NCBI GenBank assembly: GCA_033557465.1
Contig: CM066034.1
Location: forward strand, 414,944,159-415,008,158
Direction: 5' to 3'
From: Ichthyophis bannanicus
Lineage: Eukaryota > Chordata > Amphibia > Gymnophiona > Ichthyophiidae
Length of the DNA: 64,000 nucleotides
Of this stretch, positions 50,550 to 60,102 are shown piece after piece. The notes beneath the pieces were generated by a model. It worked only from the letters and a program-made list of their open reading frames with translations, ran no database searches and was not told the DNA's origin. Numbering within the stretch: the first letter of the stretch is position 1; each line of letters begins with the position of its first letter. Both the position numbers and the translations under genes were made by a program.

Positions 50550-50745
50550 GGGTCCACCAAAAAGAGCACCTCACCATGTTGTTCGAAAGAACCCAGTCAC
50601 TAATACGTGGTGGTTAAAACCAAAGGATACTTTTATTAATTCCAAAACCTGAGAGCCCGACACAGGCCGTGTTTCGTTTTTTCACTTCCTCAGGGGATTC
50701 AGGTCTGCTGGGAAGAGCAGCAACTCAAGGAATTTTGTACTCAGT
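50550..50745 (-). mobile_element. Penelope-like element LTR fragment
   Basis: On the minus strand: 'CCCCTGAGGAAGTG', 'CGAAACACGGCCTGTGTCGG', then 'TTAATAAAAGTATCC' and 'ACCACCACGTATTAG'. The first two words are the typical hammerhead-bearing start of vertebrate Penelope LTRs. No RT or GIY-YIG frame, so it is only an LTR piece. It interrupts DIRS copy C between RT and RNase H. Confidence 0.65.
50656..50695 (-). ncRNA. Hammerhead-ribozyme-like motif in Penelope LTR
   Basis: The minus strand has, in order, CCTGAGGAAG (core CUGANGA with one change), a short loop, CGAAAC (the invariant GAAA), a stem made of ACACGGCC/TGTGT and then GTC followed by GGG. This matches the minimal hammerheads known from Penelope elements. 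The core base differing from CUGAUGA makes activity doubtful. Confidence 0.5.
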
Positions 50746-51760
50746 CAGCTCCCTGATCCTGGGACTACCTGTAAATCCTAGGAGCTATGGCATCAACCCA
50801 GTTAGTCTCTTGGTCTAGGGAGCACATGTGCACCCTGCATAGATGTTTGTAGATGCACTGGGAGCTAAAAGACCAGCGAGATCAAGGAGCCGTTGGATTG
50901 GTGGTTGCTCTTTCACCATCTATTGGAAGGGTGCCTCTGTAAGTGCCAGACTGGGTGATAGTCATCAAGGATGCCAGCCTGAAGGGCTGGGAATCCCATT
51001 GTTTGGGTCTCTGGTTCCTGGTTGATCAATTGGCTGAAGACTAGAGTGATCCACCTAGCACTGTATTAGCGGACAAAGCAGTCCACACATTCTCAGACAA
51101 TGCCACAACCATGGCTTATGTCATCAAGCAAGGCAGAACTCACAGTTCCGCGATGGCAGTCAGGATGATGGAGCTATGTCATTAGGCAGTGGAACATCTG
51201 CTTGCCCTGTTGGTTGGCCTACACAGCAGGCATTGAAATGTACAGGCCAATGTCTTGAGTCACAGTTCTATTGATCCTGGCAAGTGAGAGTTAAACCTTC
51301 ACCTGCTCAATCTCATTGTGAGGAGGAGAAACCTTCCAGTAATCAAGCTGATGGCCATACAGGTGAATGCCAAGGTGGAGAACCTCTTCTGCAACGGGAA
51401 GGATCTGTGGGCAGTGGGCTTGGGTGTCCTGTTTCAGGAGTGTCCCCTATATATATATTTCCCCATGGCCCTTGGTGAGCCATCTTATTTGCCGAGTTCT
51501 ATCTCACCTGGGCCTAGTGATTCTTGTGATACTGGACTGGCCATGTAATCCATGGTACATAGATCTATTGAGGCTGTTGGCCAAACCCTCTTTCTGGTAA
51601 GTGCATGCCAGAGGGAGTCAAGGCTATTTCTACTAAGGTACAGGCCTCCTCTTGAAATCTGCCTTGGTGTCCCTGGAGGACATCTGAAAGGTGACTACCT
51701 GGTCATTTCTGAGCAATTTTGTGAAGCATTACAGGTTGCATGTGGGTTTTGGAGCAGATG
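50746..51760 (+). pseudogene. DIRS copy C RNase H and downstream remnants
   Basis: LGAMASTQLVSWSREHMCTL at 50780-50840 is the RT-RNase H connection. VIKDASLKGWESHCLGLWFL (about 50960-51020) carries the first Asp. HTFSDNATTMAYVIKQGRTH (about 51090-51150) carries the third catalytic position. LSHLGLVILVILDWPCNPWY (51500-51560) is the post-RNase H block. TWSFLSNFVKHYRLHVG (51695-51745) is the recombinase C-terminus, so the recombinase core is deleted. Several frame changes. Confidence 0.65.
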
Positions 51761-52136
51761 ATAATTTTCTTTCCTTCAATCCTGCTAAGCCAGTCCAGAA
51801 CCCACCAGGAATATTATTTCTACAGATCTCGGAGCCCTGCTGCCTCTTTATGGATGCAGAACTGAATTTGCAGAAAGAGCCAAATGGTTTGTACATAGTT
51901 ATGATAACATTACTAACTTGCATTGTTTCTCTGAGTTCTCTCTAAGTTTTTCAGTTTGCTTACTGCTTAAGAAGTTTCATACTGGTATTTCTCAGTGCTG
52001 CACCAGTAGATATACCAAGTGATAATATCACTGAAAGTTGCTCTGGTCTGCCTCCATCTGCTAGCTGGGAAGCATAACCCACTTATCTGGACTGGTCTAG
52101 CAGAATTTAAGAAAAGAAAATTATCAGGTATGTAAA
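51761..52136 (+). repeat. DIRS copy C right-end region
   Basis: Non-coding tail ending with 'AACCCACTTATCTGGACTGG', 'TCTAGCAGAATTTAAG' and 'ATTATCAGGTATG'. In reverse this is the same end type as copy B's left end at 58791-58850. Confidence 0.6.
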
Positions 52137-52719
52137 TTTCTCTATGTTTACGTTTATTTGAGACTTCCTATACTGCCCTGCACCTGGCACTACCAGAGCG
52201 GTTTGCATAATAAAAACTAAAAAATGATCAATATGAATAGAACTCCATAAGTTGGACAGGAAAGAAAAGACAAAGAACTACATATAAAACTAGATACAGC
52301 CAGAGACCAAGTAATCTTCTATCCTGTCTTACCCACGAAAGCCAGGTTAAACAGATGCATTTTCAATAGTGATTTAAATCTTTTAAAGGAAGAATCCATT
52401 TGAATCAGTGGTGGGAGAGCATTCCAGAGACTGGGGGCCAGAAATCAGAAGGCAGCATGTCAGGATACCTCCAGGTGTGCATGGGATACTGGAGGAACAA
52501 CCAAGAGATTGGTATTCTGAGAAGACAATAGGCAGAAGGGGCAGTAGGGGACAACTACTGAGGATAGTAGTATACCCTAGTAGCTATAGTGAGGACCTTG
52601 AACTGAAAATGATAGGGAAGGGGAAACCAGTGGTACCTATAGAGCAGTGAAGTTACATGGTCAAATTTAGTGGCATTTGTCAATAAGCAGATGGCTGTAT
52701 TCTGAATAAGTTGTAATAT

Positions 52720-53179
52720 TTAGAGATTTTGGGAAAAGAAGCTGCAATAGACCGAATTACAATAGTTGAGACGTAAAATTACTAAGGCATGGAGAAGAGT
52801 ATTCAGGGACTGGGGAGAGAGATAAGGTTTTACTGACCTGATTTGGCATAAAGAAAAGAAGGCAGAGGGAACAGTTGAAGCTACCTGCAAATCAAAGGAA
52901 AGTTGGGGATCAATAATAACTCCTAGATGAGTGAGAGAGGGAACAAGAGGTATTGGTGTTCCAGCAATCAAGGGGGTTGCTGCAGGTATATAAGGGCTCT
53001 TAGTTATCCACATAGCCTACAACTTATTGGGGTTCAATTTGAGGCAATGGGTGAAGAGCCAGGCAGCCACAACATCCAGATAGTTATTGAAAGACAGAAG
53101 GTCTGAGGTAACCTGGGCAGTAGTGTAAAATATTAGAAGTAATCGTATGTCATCTACATGACAATAACAAGAGCGTTTT
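52720..53179 (-). pseudogene. L2 RT catalytic box, thumb and C-terminus
   Basis: From the right: CYCHVDDIRLLL (YADD box with Ala to Val and first residue changed), VTSDLLSFNNYLDVVAAWL, THCLKLNPNKL, then after a stop GTPIPLVPSLTHLGVIIDPQ, LSFDLQVASTVPSAFFSL and ALVILRLNYCNSVYCSF. Typical L2 order. Confidence 0.75.
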
Positions 53180-53218
53180 GGTTTCCTAGACCATGGGATG
53201 CAGTTCCAAGGGTTGCAG

Positions 53219-53302
53219 AGCAGAGATGGCATCCATCTGTCCAAGAAAGGTCAATGCGTCTTCGGTAGTAGACTGGCTAATCTACTGAAGAGGGCTTTAA
53301 AC
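53219..53302 (+). pseudogene. CR1 ORF1 C-terminus
   Basis: Reads RDGIHLSKKGQCVFGSRL and LANLLKRALN, then stop. D-G-x-H-L at this position is the last catalytic block (Asp-His) of the SGNH-hydrolase (esterase) domain found in ORF1 of many CR1 elements. Only the end is present because the insertion is 5'-truncated. Confidence 0.75.
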
Positions 53303-53316
53303 TAGATTCGTTAGGG

Positions 53317-53513
53317 ATGGGTGAAGAAATCCCCCAGGTACGTGAAAGCCCCCAGGTAGGTGATACATTAAATACCTTTATGGAAATGGGTAATAGGGGT
53401 AACATATGGAAAGCAGTATGTATAAATGCCCGTAGCATGGGAAATAAGATCCCTGATCTTGAAGCTTTGGTGGGAGTGGCTGACTTGAATTTAGTGGCAG
53501 TTACAGAAACATG
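53317..53513 (+). pseudogene. CR1 ORF2 endonuclease N-terminus
   Basis: Reads IWKAVCINARSMGNKIPDLE and LVGVADLNLVAVTET, the N of C.NARS..NK and the TET motif with catalytic Glu. The frame is cut by the RTE insertion at 53514 and resumes at 54510 with WFTENHDWDVTIPGY. Confidence 0.85.
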
Positions 53514-54498
53514 ATCAAGAAACATGATCAAGAAACATTGATCAAGAAGCAACAGTTCGAACGGAACAAGGAGAAACAGAATGGTTTAAAATAAGCAAAG
53601 GTGTAAGACAAGGCTGTATACTTTCCCCCTACCTGTTTAATTTATATGCAGAACAAATCATCAGAGAAGCAGGATTGTATGAAGACAACAGAGGTGTGAA
53701 GTGGAAGACTCATCAACAACCTTCGCTATGCTGACGATACTACATTACTGGCTGAAAGTGAAGATGATCTGAAACATTTGCTTCTCACAATCAAAGAACA
53801 TAGTCTCAAAATGGGCCTGCACCTTAATGTAAAGAAGACAAAGATCATGACAACTGGCATAATCAACAGGTTCATCATTGAAGGAGAAGAAATTGAAATT
53901 GTGAACAACTTTAACCTACTTGGATCAACTATCAATAAAGAAGCAACAAGCAGTCAAGAAATCAGACGACGCATTACTCTTGGCAGTATGGCTATGAAAG
54001 ACCTAGATAAGATTCTCAAGAGCAGAGATGTCTCTCTCCATACAAAGATTCGACTTGTTCAAGCCATGGTATTTTCAATAACATCATATGGATGTGAAAG
54101 CTGGACAGTGAAAAAGACAGTCAGGAAGAAAATTGATGCCTTTGAATTATGGTGCTGGTGGCGAATACTGTGTATACCATGGACTGCCCGAAGAACAAAC
54201 CAGTCGGTACTAGAGGAGATCAAACCTAAACTTTCTTTAGAAGCTCAGATGACAAGACTTCGACTTTCATACTTTGGACACATCATGCGAAGAGAGAGAT
54301 CATCATGCTTGGCAAGATAGAAGGTCAACGCAAAAGAGGAAGGCCAGCAATGAGATGGATCAATACAATAACAGCAGATACGGGTACCAGTTTGTCAACA
54401 ATGAGCTGCCTGACTGAAGACCGAACACAATTTAGGATAGCTATCCAGAGGGTCGCCATGAGTCGACTCCGACTCGACGGCACTTAACAACAACAACA
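53514..54498 (+). mobile_element. BovB-like RTE, 5'-truncated, with 11-bp target duplication
   Basis: Flanked by ACAGAAACATG at 53503-53513 and 54499-54509. It ends in (CAA)n after 'CCATGAGTCGACTCCGACTC', the BovB/RTE-type 3' end. It contains RT from motif B on. The 5' edge has three imperfect copies of 'AAACATGATCAAG', partly overlapping the duplication. Confidence 0.9.
53560..54320 (+). pseudogene. RTE reverse transcriptase, C-terminal half
   Basis: 53560-53700 reads RTEQGETEWFKISKGVRQGC, ILSPYLFNLYAEQIIREAGL. After a shift 'NLRYADDTTLLAESEDDLKH' gives the YADD box (53710-53770). The frame 53778-54320 (180 codons) covers MGLHLNVKKTKIMTTG, NNFNLLGSTINKEATSSQE and DAFELWCWWRILCIPWTART-like (the W..R.L.I.W motif), up to SYFGHIMRRE. 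Typical RTE-clade thumb and C-terminus. Confidence 0.85.
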
Positions 54499-54509
54499 AC
54501 AGAAACATG

Positions 54510-55368
54510 GTTCACAGAAAACCATGATTGGGATGTAACGATACCAGGCTATACTTTATTCAGAAAGGACAGGGTAGGAAGAAGGGGAGGAGGAGTGGCA
54601 CTATATGTATAAACTACTATTAAAGCTTTGGAATTACAGAGCTTAAAAGGGAGAGAGGGGGCATTGTAGGTTAAACTAGAAAGAGGGAAAGAGAAATCTG
54701 TTTGCAATGGTATAAAATACAGACCTCGCTCACAAGAGGAAGAGGTGGATGGAGAGTTAATTGAAGACAATCGCAGCATAGCTAGGAATTGGGAAGTGCT
54801 ACTGATAGGGGATTTCAATATGCCAGATGTTGACTGGCACATTCCTGCTGCAGTATCTTCTAGAAATAAGGAGATCCTGGATTCTCTACAGGGAGAACTA
54901 TTCAGGCGATTGGTAACAGACTTCACACGTGAAGGGGCCATACTGGACTTGGTGCTTACCAATGGTGAAAGTGTTTCTGATATTGTAGTGGGAGATCATT
55001 TTGCATCCAGTGATCACCAGATGGTGTGGTTCAGTATTAGGACTAGGGCAGTTAGAATCCATTCAAAGGTGAGGATCTTAGACTTTAGGAAGACTAACTT
55101 TGCTAAGATGGGCCAATACCTCAGGGAGTCGTTAGAGGGATGGGTGCAGCTGGGGGAAGTAGAAAAACAGTGGTCAAAACAGAAAGGGGATATTTTAAGG
55201 GCAACCAACCTTTTTGTTACACTGGTAAATAAAGGTAAAAGGAAAAGGAGACCGCTATGGCTTTCGAAAGAAGTAGATGAAAAAAGTGAAGAAAAAGAGG
55301 GAGGCCTTCATGAAATACAAGAGATCACAGAGAGAGGAAGACAGGCATCTGTATTTGGAAAAACTTAG
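54510..55368 (+). pseudogene. CR1 ORF2 endonuclease, main part
   Basis: Resumes after the RTE: GRRGGGVALYV, two stops, then the 207-codon frame 54745-55368 with NWEVLLIGDFNMPDVDWHIP (GDFN), AILDLVLTNGESVSDIVVGD and HFASSDHQMVWFSIRT (SDH), the catalytic Asp/Asn/His set. It continues into the inter-domain linker KVRILDFRKTNFAKMGQYL. Two in-frame stops near 54610 and 54670. Confidence 0.85.
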
Positions 55369-55553
55369 AGAAGCTAGCAAAGTAGTCAGGAAGGCAAAGA
55401 TTCAAAAGGAGGAGGAAATAGCCAATGTAATAAAATGGGGGGATAAGACATTTTTTCAGATATGTTAGTGAGAAGAGGAAGGGCAAAAGTGGTATTGTCG
55501 GACTCAAGGGTGCAGGGGAGCAATACGTAGAAGCTGGTAAGAATAAAGCAGAA

Positions 55554-57176
55554 TTGCTTAACAAATATTTCTGTTCTGTGTTCACAGATGAAGAACCAGG
55601 AGCAGGACTTCAGAAAACACCCACAAACAGGAACGGAAGCAAGGGACATCTTGAACAATTTTCAGAAGACTGTGTTCATGAGAAACTAGCTCAACTTAAA
55701 GTAGACAAAGCGATGGGACCAGATGGGATACACCCTAGAATACTGAGGGAACTTGGGGACGTTCTAGCAGCTCCACTGACTGACCTTTTCAATGCCTCAT
55801 TGGAGTTGGGAGTGGTGCCAAAGGACTGGAGAGAGGCTCATGTGGTGCCTTTACACAAAAGCGGAAGTAAGGATGTGGTTGAAAACAACAGGCCGGTTAG
55901 TTTAACTTCGGTGGTGAGTAAATTATTGGAAACACTGCTGAAAGAGAAAATAGTGAAATTTCTGGAGTCCAGCGGATTACAGGATTCGAGGCAGCATGGA
56001 TTCACCAGAGGCAGGTCTTGTCAGACAAATCTGATTGATTTCTTTGACTGGGTGACCAGGGAGTGGGACCAAGGGAGAGCCCTAGATGTGGTGTATTTAG
56101 ATTTCAGTAAAGCCTTTGACACTGTTCCTCACAGGCGACTTATAAACAAACTGAGCACCCTAGGGATGGACCCTAAAGTTACTGCTTGGGTTAGAAATTG
56201 GTTGGGTGGGAGGCGACAAAGAGTACAGGTAAATGGAGCTCACTCTGAGGAGAAGGATGTTACCAGTGGTGTGCCCCAGGGATCTGTCCTTGGTCCGATT
56301 CTTTTTAACATCCTTGTTAGTGATATAGTGGAAGGGCTGTCGGGTAAGGTTTACCTCTTTGCGGATGATACCAAAATCTGCAATAGAGTAGACACCCAGG
56401 AAGGTGTAGATAACATGAGGAGGGATCTAGCTAAGCTTGAAGAATGGTCTAGAATTTGGCAGCTGGGATTTAATGTTAAAAAATGTAAGGTCATGCATTT
56501 GGGCTGCAGCAATCCAAGGGATCAATATAGTATAGGGGGTGAAGTACGTTTGTCCACTAAAGAAGAGCAGGACCTAGGCGTGGTTGTGTCTGATGACCTT
56601 AAAGTAGCTAAACAGGTAGAAAAGGCGACGGCAAAAGCTAGAAGGATGTTTGGGTGCATACGGAGAGGAATGGCTAGCAGAAAAAAGGAGGTTATAGTGC
56701 CTCTGTATAAGTCTTTGGTGCAACCTCATTTGGAGTATAGTGTGCAATTCTGGAGACCGCACCTTCAAAAGGATGTGAACAGGATGGAGTCAGTGCAGAG
56801 GGTGGCTACTAAAATGATTACTGGTCTTCATTATAAAGCTTATGAGGACAGACTTAAGGATCTTAATATGTACACCTTAGAGGAAAGGCGGGATAGAGGT
56901 GATATGATTGAGATGTTCAAATACCTCCGTGGCATAAATGTTAAGGGAGAGAGCCTCTTTCAATTGAAAGCAAGTTCTGCTACGAGAGGACATGGGATGA
57001 GGGTGAAGGGAGATAGATTCAGAAGTGATATGCGGAAATATTTCTTTACGGAAAGAGTAGTGGATCCATGGAATAGTCTCCCAGTAGTGGTGGTAGGGAT
57101 GAGGACAGTAACTGAATTCAAAAAAGCATGGGACAAACACAGAGGATCTCTAAAAGTAAAAAGGGGACTGTTGTAG
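55554..57176 (+). CDS. CR1 ORF2 reverse transcriptase part, open for 540 codons
   Basis: Uninterrupted. Order: LAQLKVDKAMGPDGIHPRIL (RT opening), AHVVPLHKSGSKDVVENNRP, VSLTSVVSKLLETLLKEKIV, ALDVVYLDFSKAFDTVPHRR (motif A), DVTSGVPQGSVLGPILFNIL (motif B), GKVYLFADDTKICNRVDTQE (FADD), [40 protein letters not shown] and a C-terminal domain ending in VKRGLL. All RT catalytic positions are intact. The upstream linker (55277-55553) is in two other frames, so the full ORF2 is not continuous and this is a fragment of a dead gene, though a recent one. The chosen Met is internal, not the native start. Confidence 0.9.
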   Translation: MLNKYFCSVFTDEEPGAGLQKTPTNRNGSKGHLEQFSEDCVHEKLAQLKVDKAMGPDGIHPRILRELGDVLAAPLTDLFNASLELGVVPKDWREAHVVPLHKSGSKDVVENNRPVSLTSVVSKLLETLLKEKIVKFLESSGLQDSRQHGFTRGRSCQTNLIDFFDWVTREWDQGRALDVVYLDFSKAFDTVPHRRLINKLSTLGMDPKVTAWVRNWLGGRRQRVQVNGAHSEEKDVTSGVPQGSVLGPILFNILVSDIVEGLSGKVYLFADDTKICNRVDTQEGVDNMRRDLAKLEEWSRIWQLGFNVKKCKVMHLGCSNPRDQYSIGGEVRLSTKEEQDLGVVVSDDLKVAKQVEKATAKARRMFGCIRRGMASRKKEVIVPLYKSLVQPHLEYSVQFWRPHLQKDVNRMESVQRVATKMITGLHYKAYEDRLKDLNMYTLEERRDRGDMIEMFKYLRGINVKGESLFQLKASSATRGHGMRVKGDRFRSDMRKYFFTERVVDPWNSLPVVVVGMRTVTEFKKAWDKHRGSLKVKRGLL

Positions 57177-57249
57177 TTGTTGATATGGAAGGACAGACTA
57201 GATAGGCCATGTGTTCTTTTTCTGTCGTCATATTTCTATGTTTCTATAA

Positions 57250-57929
57250 CATGAGATTCCAAGGTCTTGAATGTGTGAGAAGGGGAGAAAGAAAGATGTT
57301 GAATCATAGAGGGGAGAGAAGAGATCCCTGTGTAACCTCACAGGGAAAGGTCAGAGGAGATGAACTGACATGGTTGCCTGAGTATACTAGAAAAGATCAG
57401 TCCCAAAGAAATGAGGTAAATCACCTCAGGACCTTATCCTGAACTCCAAATTCTGCCAGAAGTTGCAGAAGCAAAGTATGATCTATGGCAGTGAAAGCAG
57501 TGGACAGATCCAGCGAAACAATGAGTGTGATGTGGTGCGAATCAAGCTTACTATGACGGTTGTTTATCAAGGCAGAAACTGCCATTTCTGTACTGTGATG
57601 GATATGGAAGCCTGATTGTTTAGGGTGCGGGAGATTAGTTTTGGTTACAAAGTCTGAAAGCTGTAAGAATGCAGCTTTCTCAATTACTTTAAAAAGAAAT
57701 GTTAAGTTAGAAATGGGTCAATACTTATTCCAAAAGGAAGGGTTGAGGCCAGCCTTCTTCAAGATGGAGCAGACAACAACTTGCTTCAGTGAGGATGATA
57801 ATGTACCTGTTGAAAAACTCTGATTAAGAATGGACTGTAGTAATGGGAAGATCTCCAAATTGGGAAGTTTAAGCCAACTTGAAGGGATAAGATCCAATGA
57901 GCAAGAAGTTGGTTTAAGTAATATAACTT
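57250..57929 (-). pseudogene. L2 RT fingers and motif A
   Basis: The minus strand around 57440-57530 reads VSLDLSTAFTAIDHTLLLQL (motif A) and LLAEFGVQDKV. Further right, decayed finger sequence. The part 3' of it is found beyond the CR1, at 53179 and below. Confidence 0.7.
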
Positions 57930-58556
57930 AAGGCCACATTGAATATTGTGTGCAATTCTGGTCACCGTATCTTAAAAAGGATATAGCGATTTTAGAAAAG
58001 GTACAGAGAAGAGCCACCAAAATGGTAAAGGGGATGGAAGGATACTCCGATGAAGAAAGGCTAAAAAGGTTAAGGCTCTTTAACCTGGAAAAGAGACGGC
58101 TGAGGGGAGATATGATAGAAGTCTATAAATTAATGAACGGAGTGGAACGGGTAAACGTAGATCGATTGTTTACTTTATCAGAATATAGAAAGACTAGGGG
58201 ACATGCAATGAAGCTACAGGGTAAACTATTTAAGACTAATAAAAGAAAATATTTTTTCACTCAGCGTGTAATCAAACTCTGGAATTTGTTACCGGAGGAT
58301 GTAGTAAAGGCTGTTAGTGTAGCTGGGTTTAAAAAGGTTTGGACAAGTTCCTGGAGGAAAGGTCCATAAACCATTATTAAGAAGTGACCGAAGATATCAA
58401 TGCTTGACCCAGTACAAGCATTGTGGAACTTGTGTCTCTTGGGGAAACTGCTAGGTACATATGACCTAGATTGGCCACTGTTGGAAACAGAATACTGGGC
58501 TTGATGGACCTTGGTCTGACCCAGTATGGCATATCTTATGTTCTTATGTTCTTAAC
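57930..58556 (+). mobile_element. CR1 LINE 3' end
   Basis: The frame 57950-58369 (139 codons) reads [40 protein letters not shown] and [20 protein letters not shown] to the usual C-terminus, with one base lost near 58337. The 3' end is 'CCCAGTATGGCATATCTTATG' in pieces plus CTTATGTTCTTA repeats. It lies inside the minus-strand L2. Confidence 0.9.
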
Positions 58557-58790
58557 TAGATTTTTGACAGCTGGGAGTTGATAGCTCATTGAAAGTCGAC
58601 CAGGTTGAAGCCAAAGGTGGAAGAAATGAATGCATATTACTATCCACCAAGGAAATTTTTGAGAGAAAGTAATCAGCCAAGACAATGGATGAAGGCAGAG
58701 TCTGAGCTAAAATAGTAGTGTCAAAAGTAGAAGAAGAGGAGAATAGCTTGAATAAAGCCTTAGGCTTATTAGTACTCTTTTTATTTGTTT
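58557..58790 (-). pseudogene. L2 ORF2 stretch before RT
   Basis: The minus strand reads KTPKALFKLFSSSSTFDTTI, LAQTLPSSIVLADYFLSKIS and NELSTPSCQKSS, parallel to ALASHFASKVLSI before RT in the L2 at 37990. Cut on its 5' side by DIRS copy B. Confidence 0.65.
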
Positions 58791-59235
58791 TACTTACCAG
58801 ATAATGTCCTTTCCTTGAGTCCTGCTAGACTAGTCCAGACAAGTGGACTGTGTTCCTCTACCAGCAGTGTGTGGAGAACCCATGAAATATTCAGACTTCA
58901 ATGACATCATCCCCATGCCTCTTTCAGCCTGAGCCATTAGGGGCAAAATCTGCTTTCCATATGATTGGGTATGAATGCTAGTTTGAACCTCACACAACCT
59001 CAATGAGAATAACAATGTTCAACTAAACAGGAGGGAAACCATGTACAGGATTAGTTTGAACACATAGCTTGCCAGAAGCTTATGAGCCTGCAGGGCCAAC
59101 CACTCAGATTATAGTAGACCAACACTGTTCCAGGGGCGGGTCGTGGACTGGTCTAGAAGGACTAATGGAAAGGACATTATCTGGAAACTATAATGTCACC
59201 TTCCATATTTTCCTGCTAGACCAGTCCAGACAAGT
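58791..59235 (-). repeat. DIRS copy B 3' terminal repeat and internal complementary region
   Basis: The end 'ACCAGATAATGTCCTTTCC' (58796) is the reverse complement of 'GGAAAGGACATTATCTGG' at 59167-59184. 'CCTGCTAGACTAGTCCAGAC' at 58821 recurs as 'CCTGCTAGACCAGTCCAGAC' at 59211. Confidence 0.8.
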
Positions 59236-59580
59236 GGGACATACCAAAGCTATGCCTCCACTAAGCGAGAAGAAAAAACACAGCAGCTCATAAAACCTCT
59301 GAGCCATGTTTACCCAAGCATGGATATCCAAGTAGTAATGCTTGACAAAAGAGGAAAATGATGTCCACATTACCACCCGACAAAAGTCTGAGTGAGCTAC
59401 GAAGCTATGCTCCACCCATAAGGATGCTTGTACTCAAGTAGAATCTGCATGCAACCCCTCTGGAACTGGCCAGTTCCGTAACAGATATGCAAGTAGTGGT
59501 CTCGCTGAGCCAGCACTCCAAAGCAAACTTGGCAGCCGCATCAACCTTACATGATCCAGCAAGCAGCAAAATAAGATTAT
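59236..59580 (-). pseudogene. DIRS copy B recombinase C-terminus remnant
   Basis: The minus strand at 59415-59280 reads VMWTSFSSFVKHYYLDIHAW and VNMAQRFYELL, the conserved end of DIRS recombinases (TWSS.HTF.KHY.LD). Further upstream sequence is non-coding and parallels copy A 4480-4720. Confidence 0.65.
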
Positions 59581-60066
59581 GGGCCCGATTTTCAAAGGCA
59601 TTTACACGGGTAACTTTCCTAGTTACCCATGTAAATGCCTTATCTGGGATTTTTGAAGGGTACCTATATGGGTAGTGCCCTTCAAAAATCCCAGATATGT
59701 CCCTAACGCACCCAGATGCTATGCGGTAAGCATGGGGTGTGTTAGGGGCATTCTGGGGCGGAGCAGAGGCGGAGGAAAGGGCTAACCAGGTGGCACCAAT
59801 TTCCGATGCTACCTGCTTAGCCCTCTCTACTTAAAGACAGGCGTGGAAAACCCTTGCCTATCTTTAAGGCGCAGGGGCTAAGTGGGTAGCATCGAAAATC
59901 AGTGCTACCCGGTTGGCTCCTGCAGCTTCCAGGTTATGCGGCAAGACCTGGATTTTCAATGCCAGGGCTGCATAAGACCCCAGCATTGAAAATCCGGGTT
60001 AAGCAGAAAGGTGGCAGGATATGTGCTGACACGGCACATAGCACTACCCAGTTCAAAATCGGGCCC
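59581..60066. mobile_element. MITE with GGGCCCGATTTTCAAA ends, 486 bp
   Basis: Starts GGGCCCGATTTTCAAA and ends TTCAAAATCGGGCCC, an inverted repeat of 13-15 bp. Several internal foldbacks ('GGGTAACTTTCCTAGTTACC', 'GGGATTTTTGAAGGG' with its partner). Resembles 60916-62834 in size and in order of words (GCTACCCGGTT, TTCAATGCC, GGCACATAGC). No clear target duplication, superfamily unknown. Confidence 0.75.
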
Positions 60067-60102
60067 TACCTGACTTACGAAAGGACATCCACAAGGTGAA
60101 GA

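Larger units (their letters stand above)
47982..52136 (+). mobile_element. DIRS copy C (family 2), decayed and deleted
   Basis: Plus-strand DIRS pieces. Terminal-repeat-like words are at 48255-48290 ('CTAGACTGGTCTTGCAGG') and at the right end 52079-52136 ('TGGACTGGTCTAGCAG'), which matches the ends of copies A and B. Gag lies at 49660-50340, RT start at 50380-50545, RNase H at 50745-51300, post-RNase H region at 51400-51600, and recombinase end at 51660-51760. Most of the recombinase is missing. Interrupted by CR1 and LINE scraps, a TG/CT-rich stretch and a Penelope piece. The left boundary is uncertain. Confidence 0.6.
53180..57250 (+). mobile_element. CR1 LINE, 4.1 kb, with nested RTE
   Basis: Contains the very end of ORF1 (53219-53302), the whole ORF2 in pieces (53317-57176) and the 3' end 'ATATTTCTATGTTTCTATAA' at 57225-57247. 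Different CR1 subfamily from the 3'-end fragments elsewhere in the window. A 985-bp RTE interrupts its endonuclease. It lies inside the minus-strand L2. Confidence 0.88.
52141..58790 (-). mobile_element. L2-clade LINE, minus strand, split by CR1 insertions
   Basis: The 3' end lies at 52141-52250 ('TATACTGCCCTGCACC', 'GAGCGGTTTGCATAA') and coding runs up to 58790. RT pieces: 53013-52720, 53244-53017, 57480-57250 (motif A) and 58557-58790 (pre-RT). It is interrupted by a CR1 with its own RTE (53180-57250) and by a CR1 end (57930-58556). It abuts DIRS copy B at 58791, so its 5' side is cut there. Confidence 0.75.

Noticed and set aside
59581..60066. PIF/Harbinger assignment from the GGGCCC end
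   Set aside because: That superfamily needs a TTA/TAA-type 3-bp duplication. The flanks are TAT and TAC, so the class is left open.
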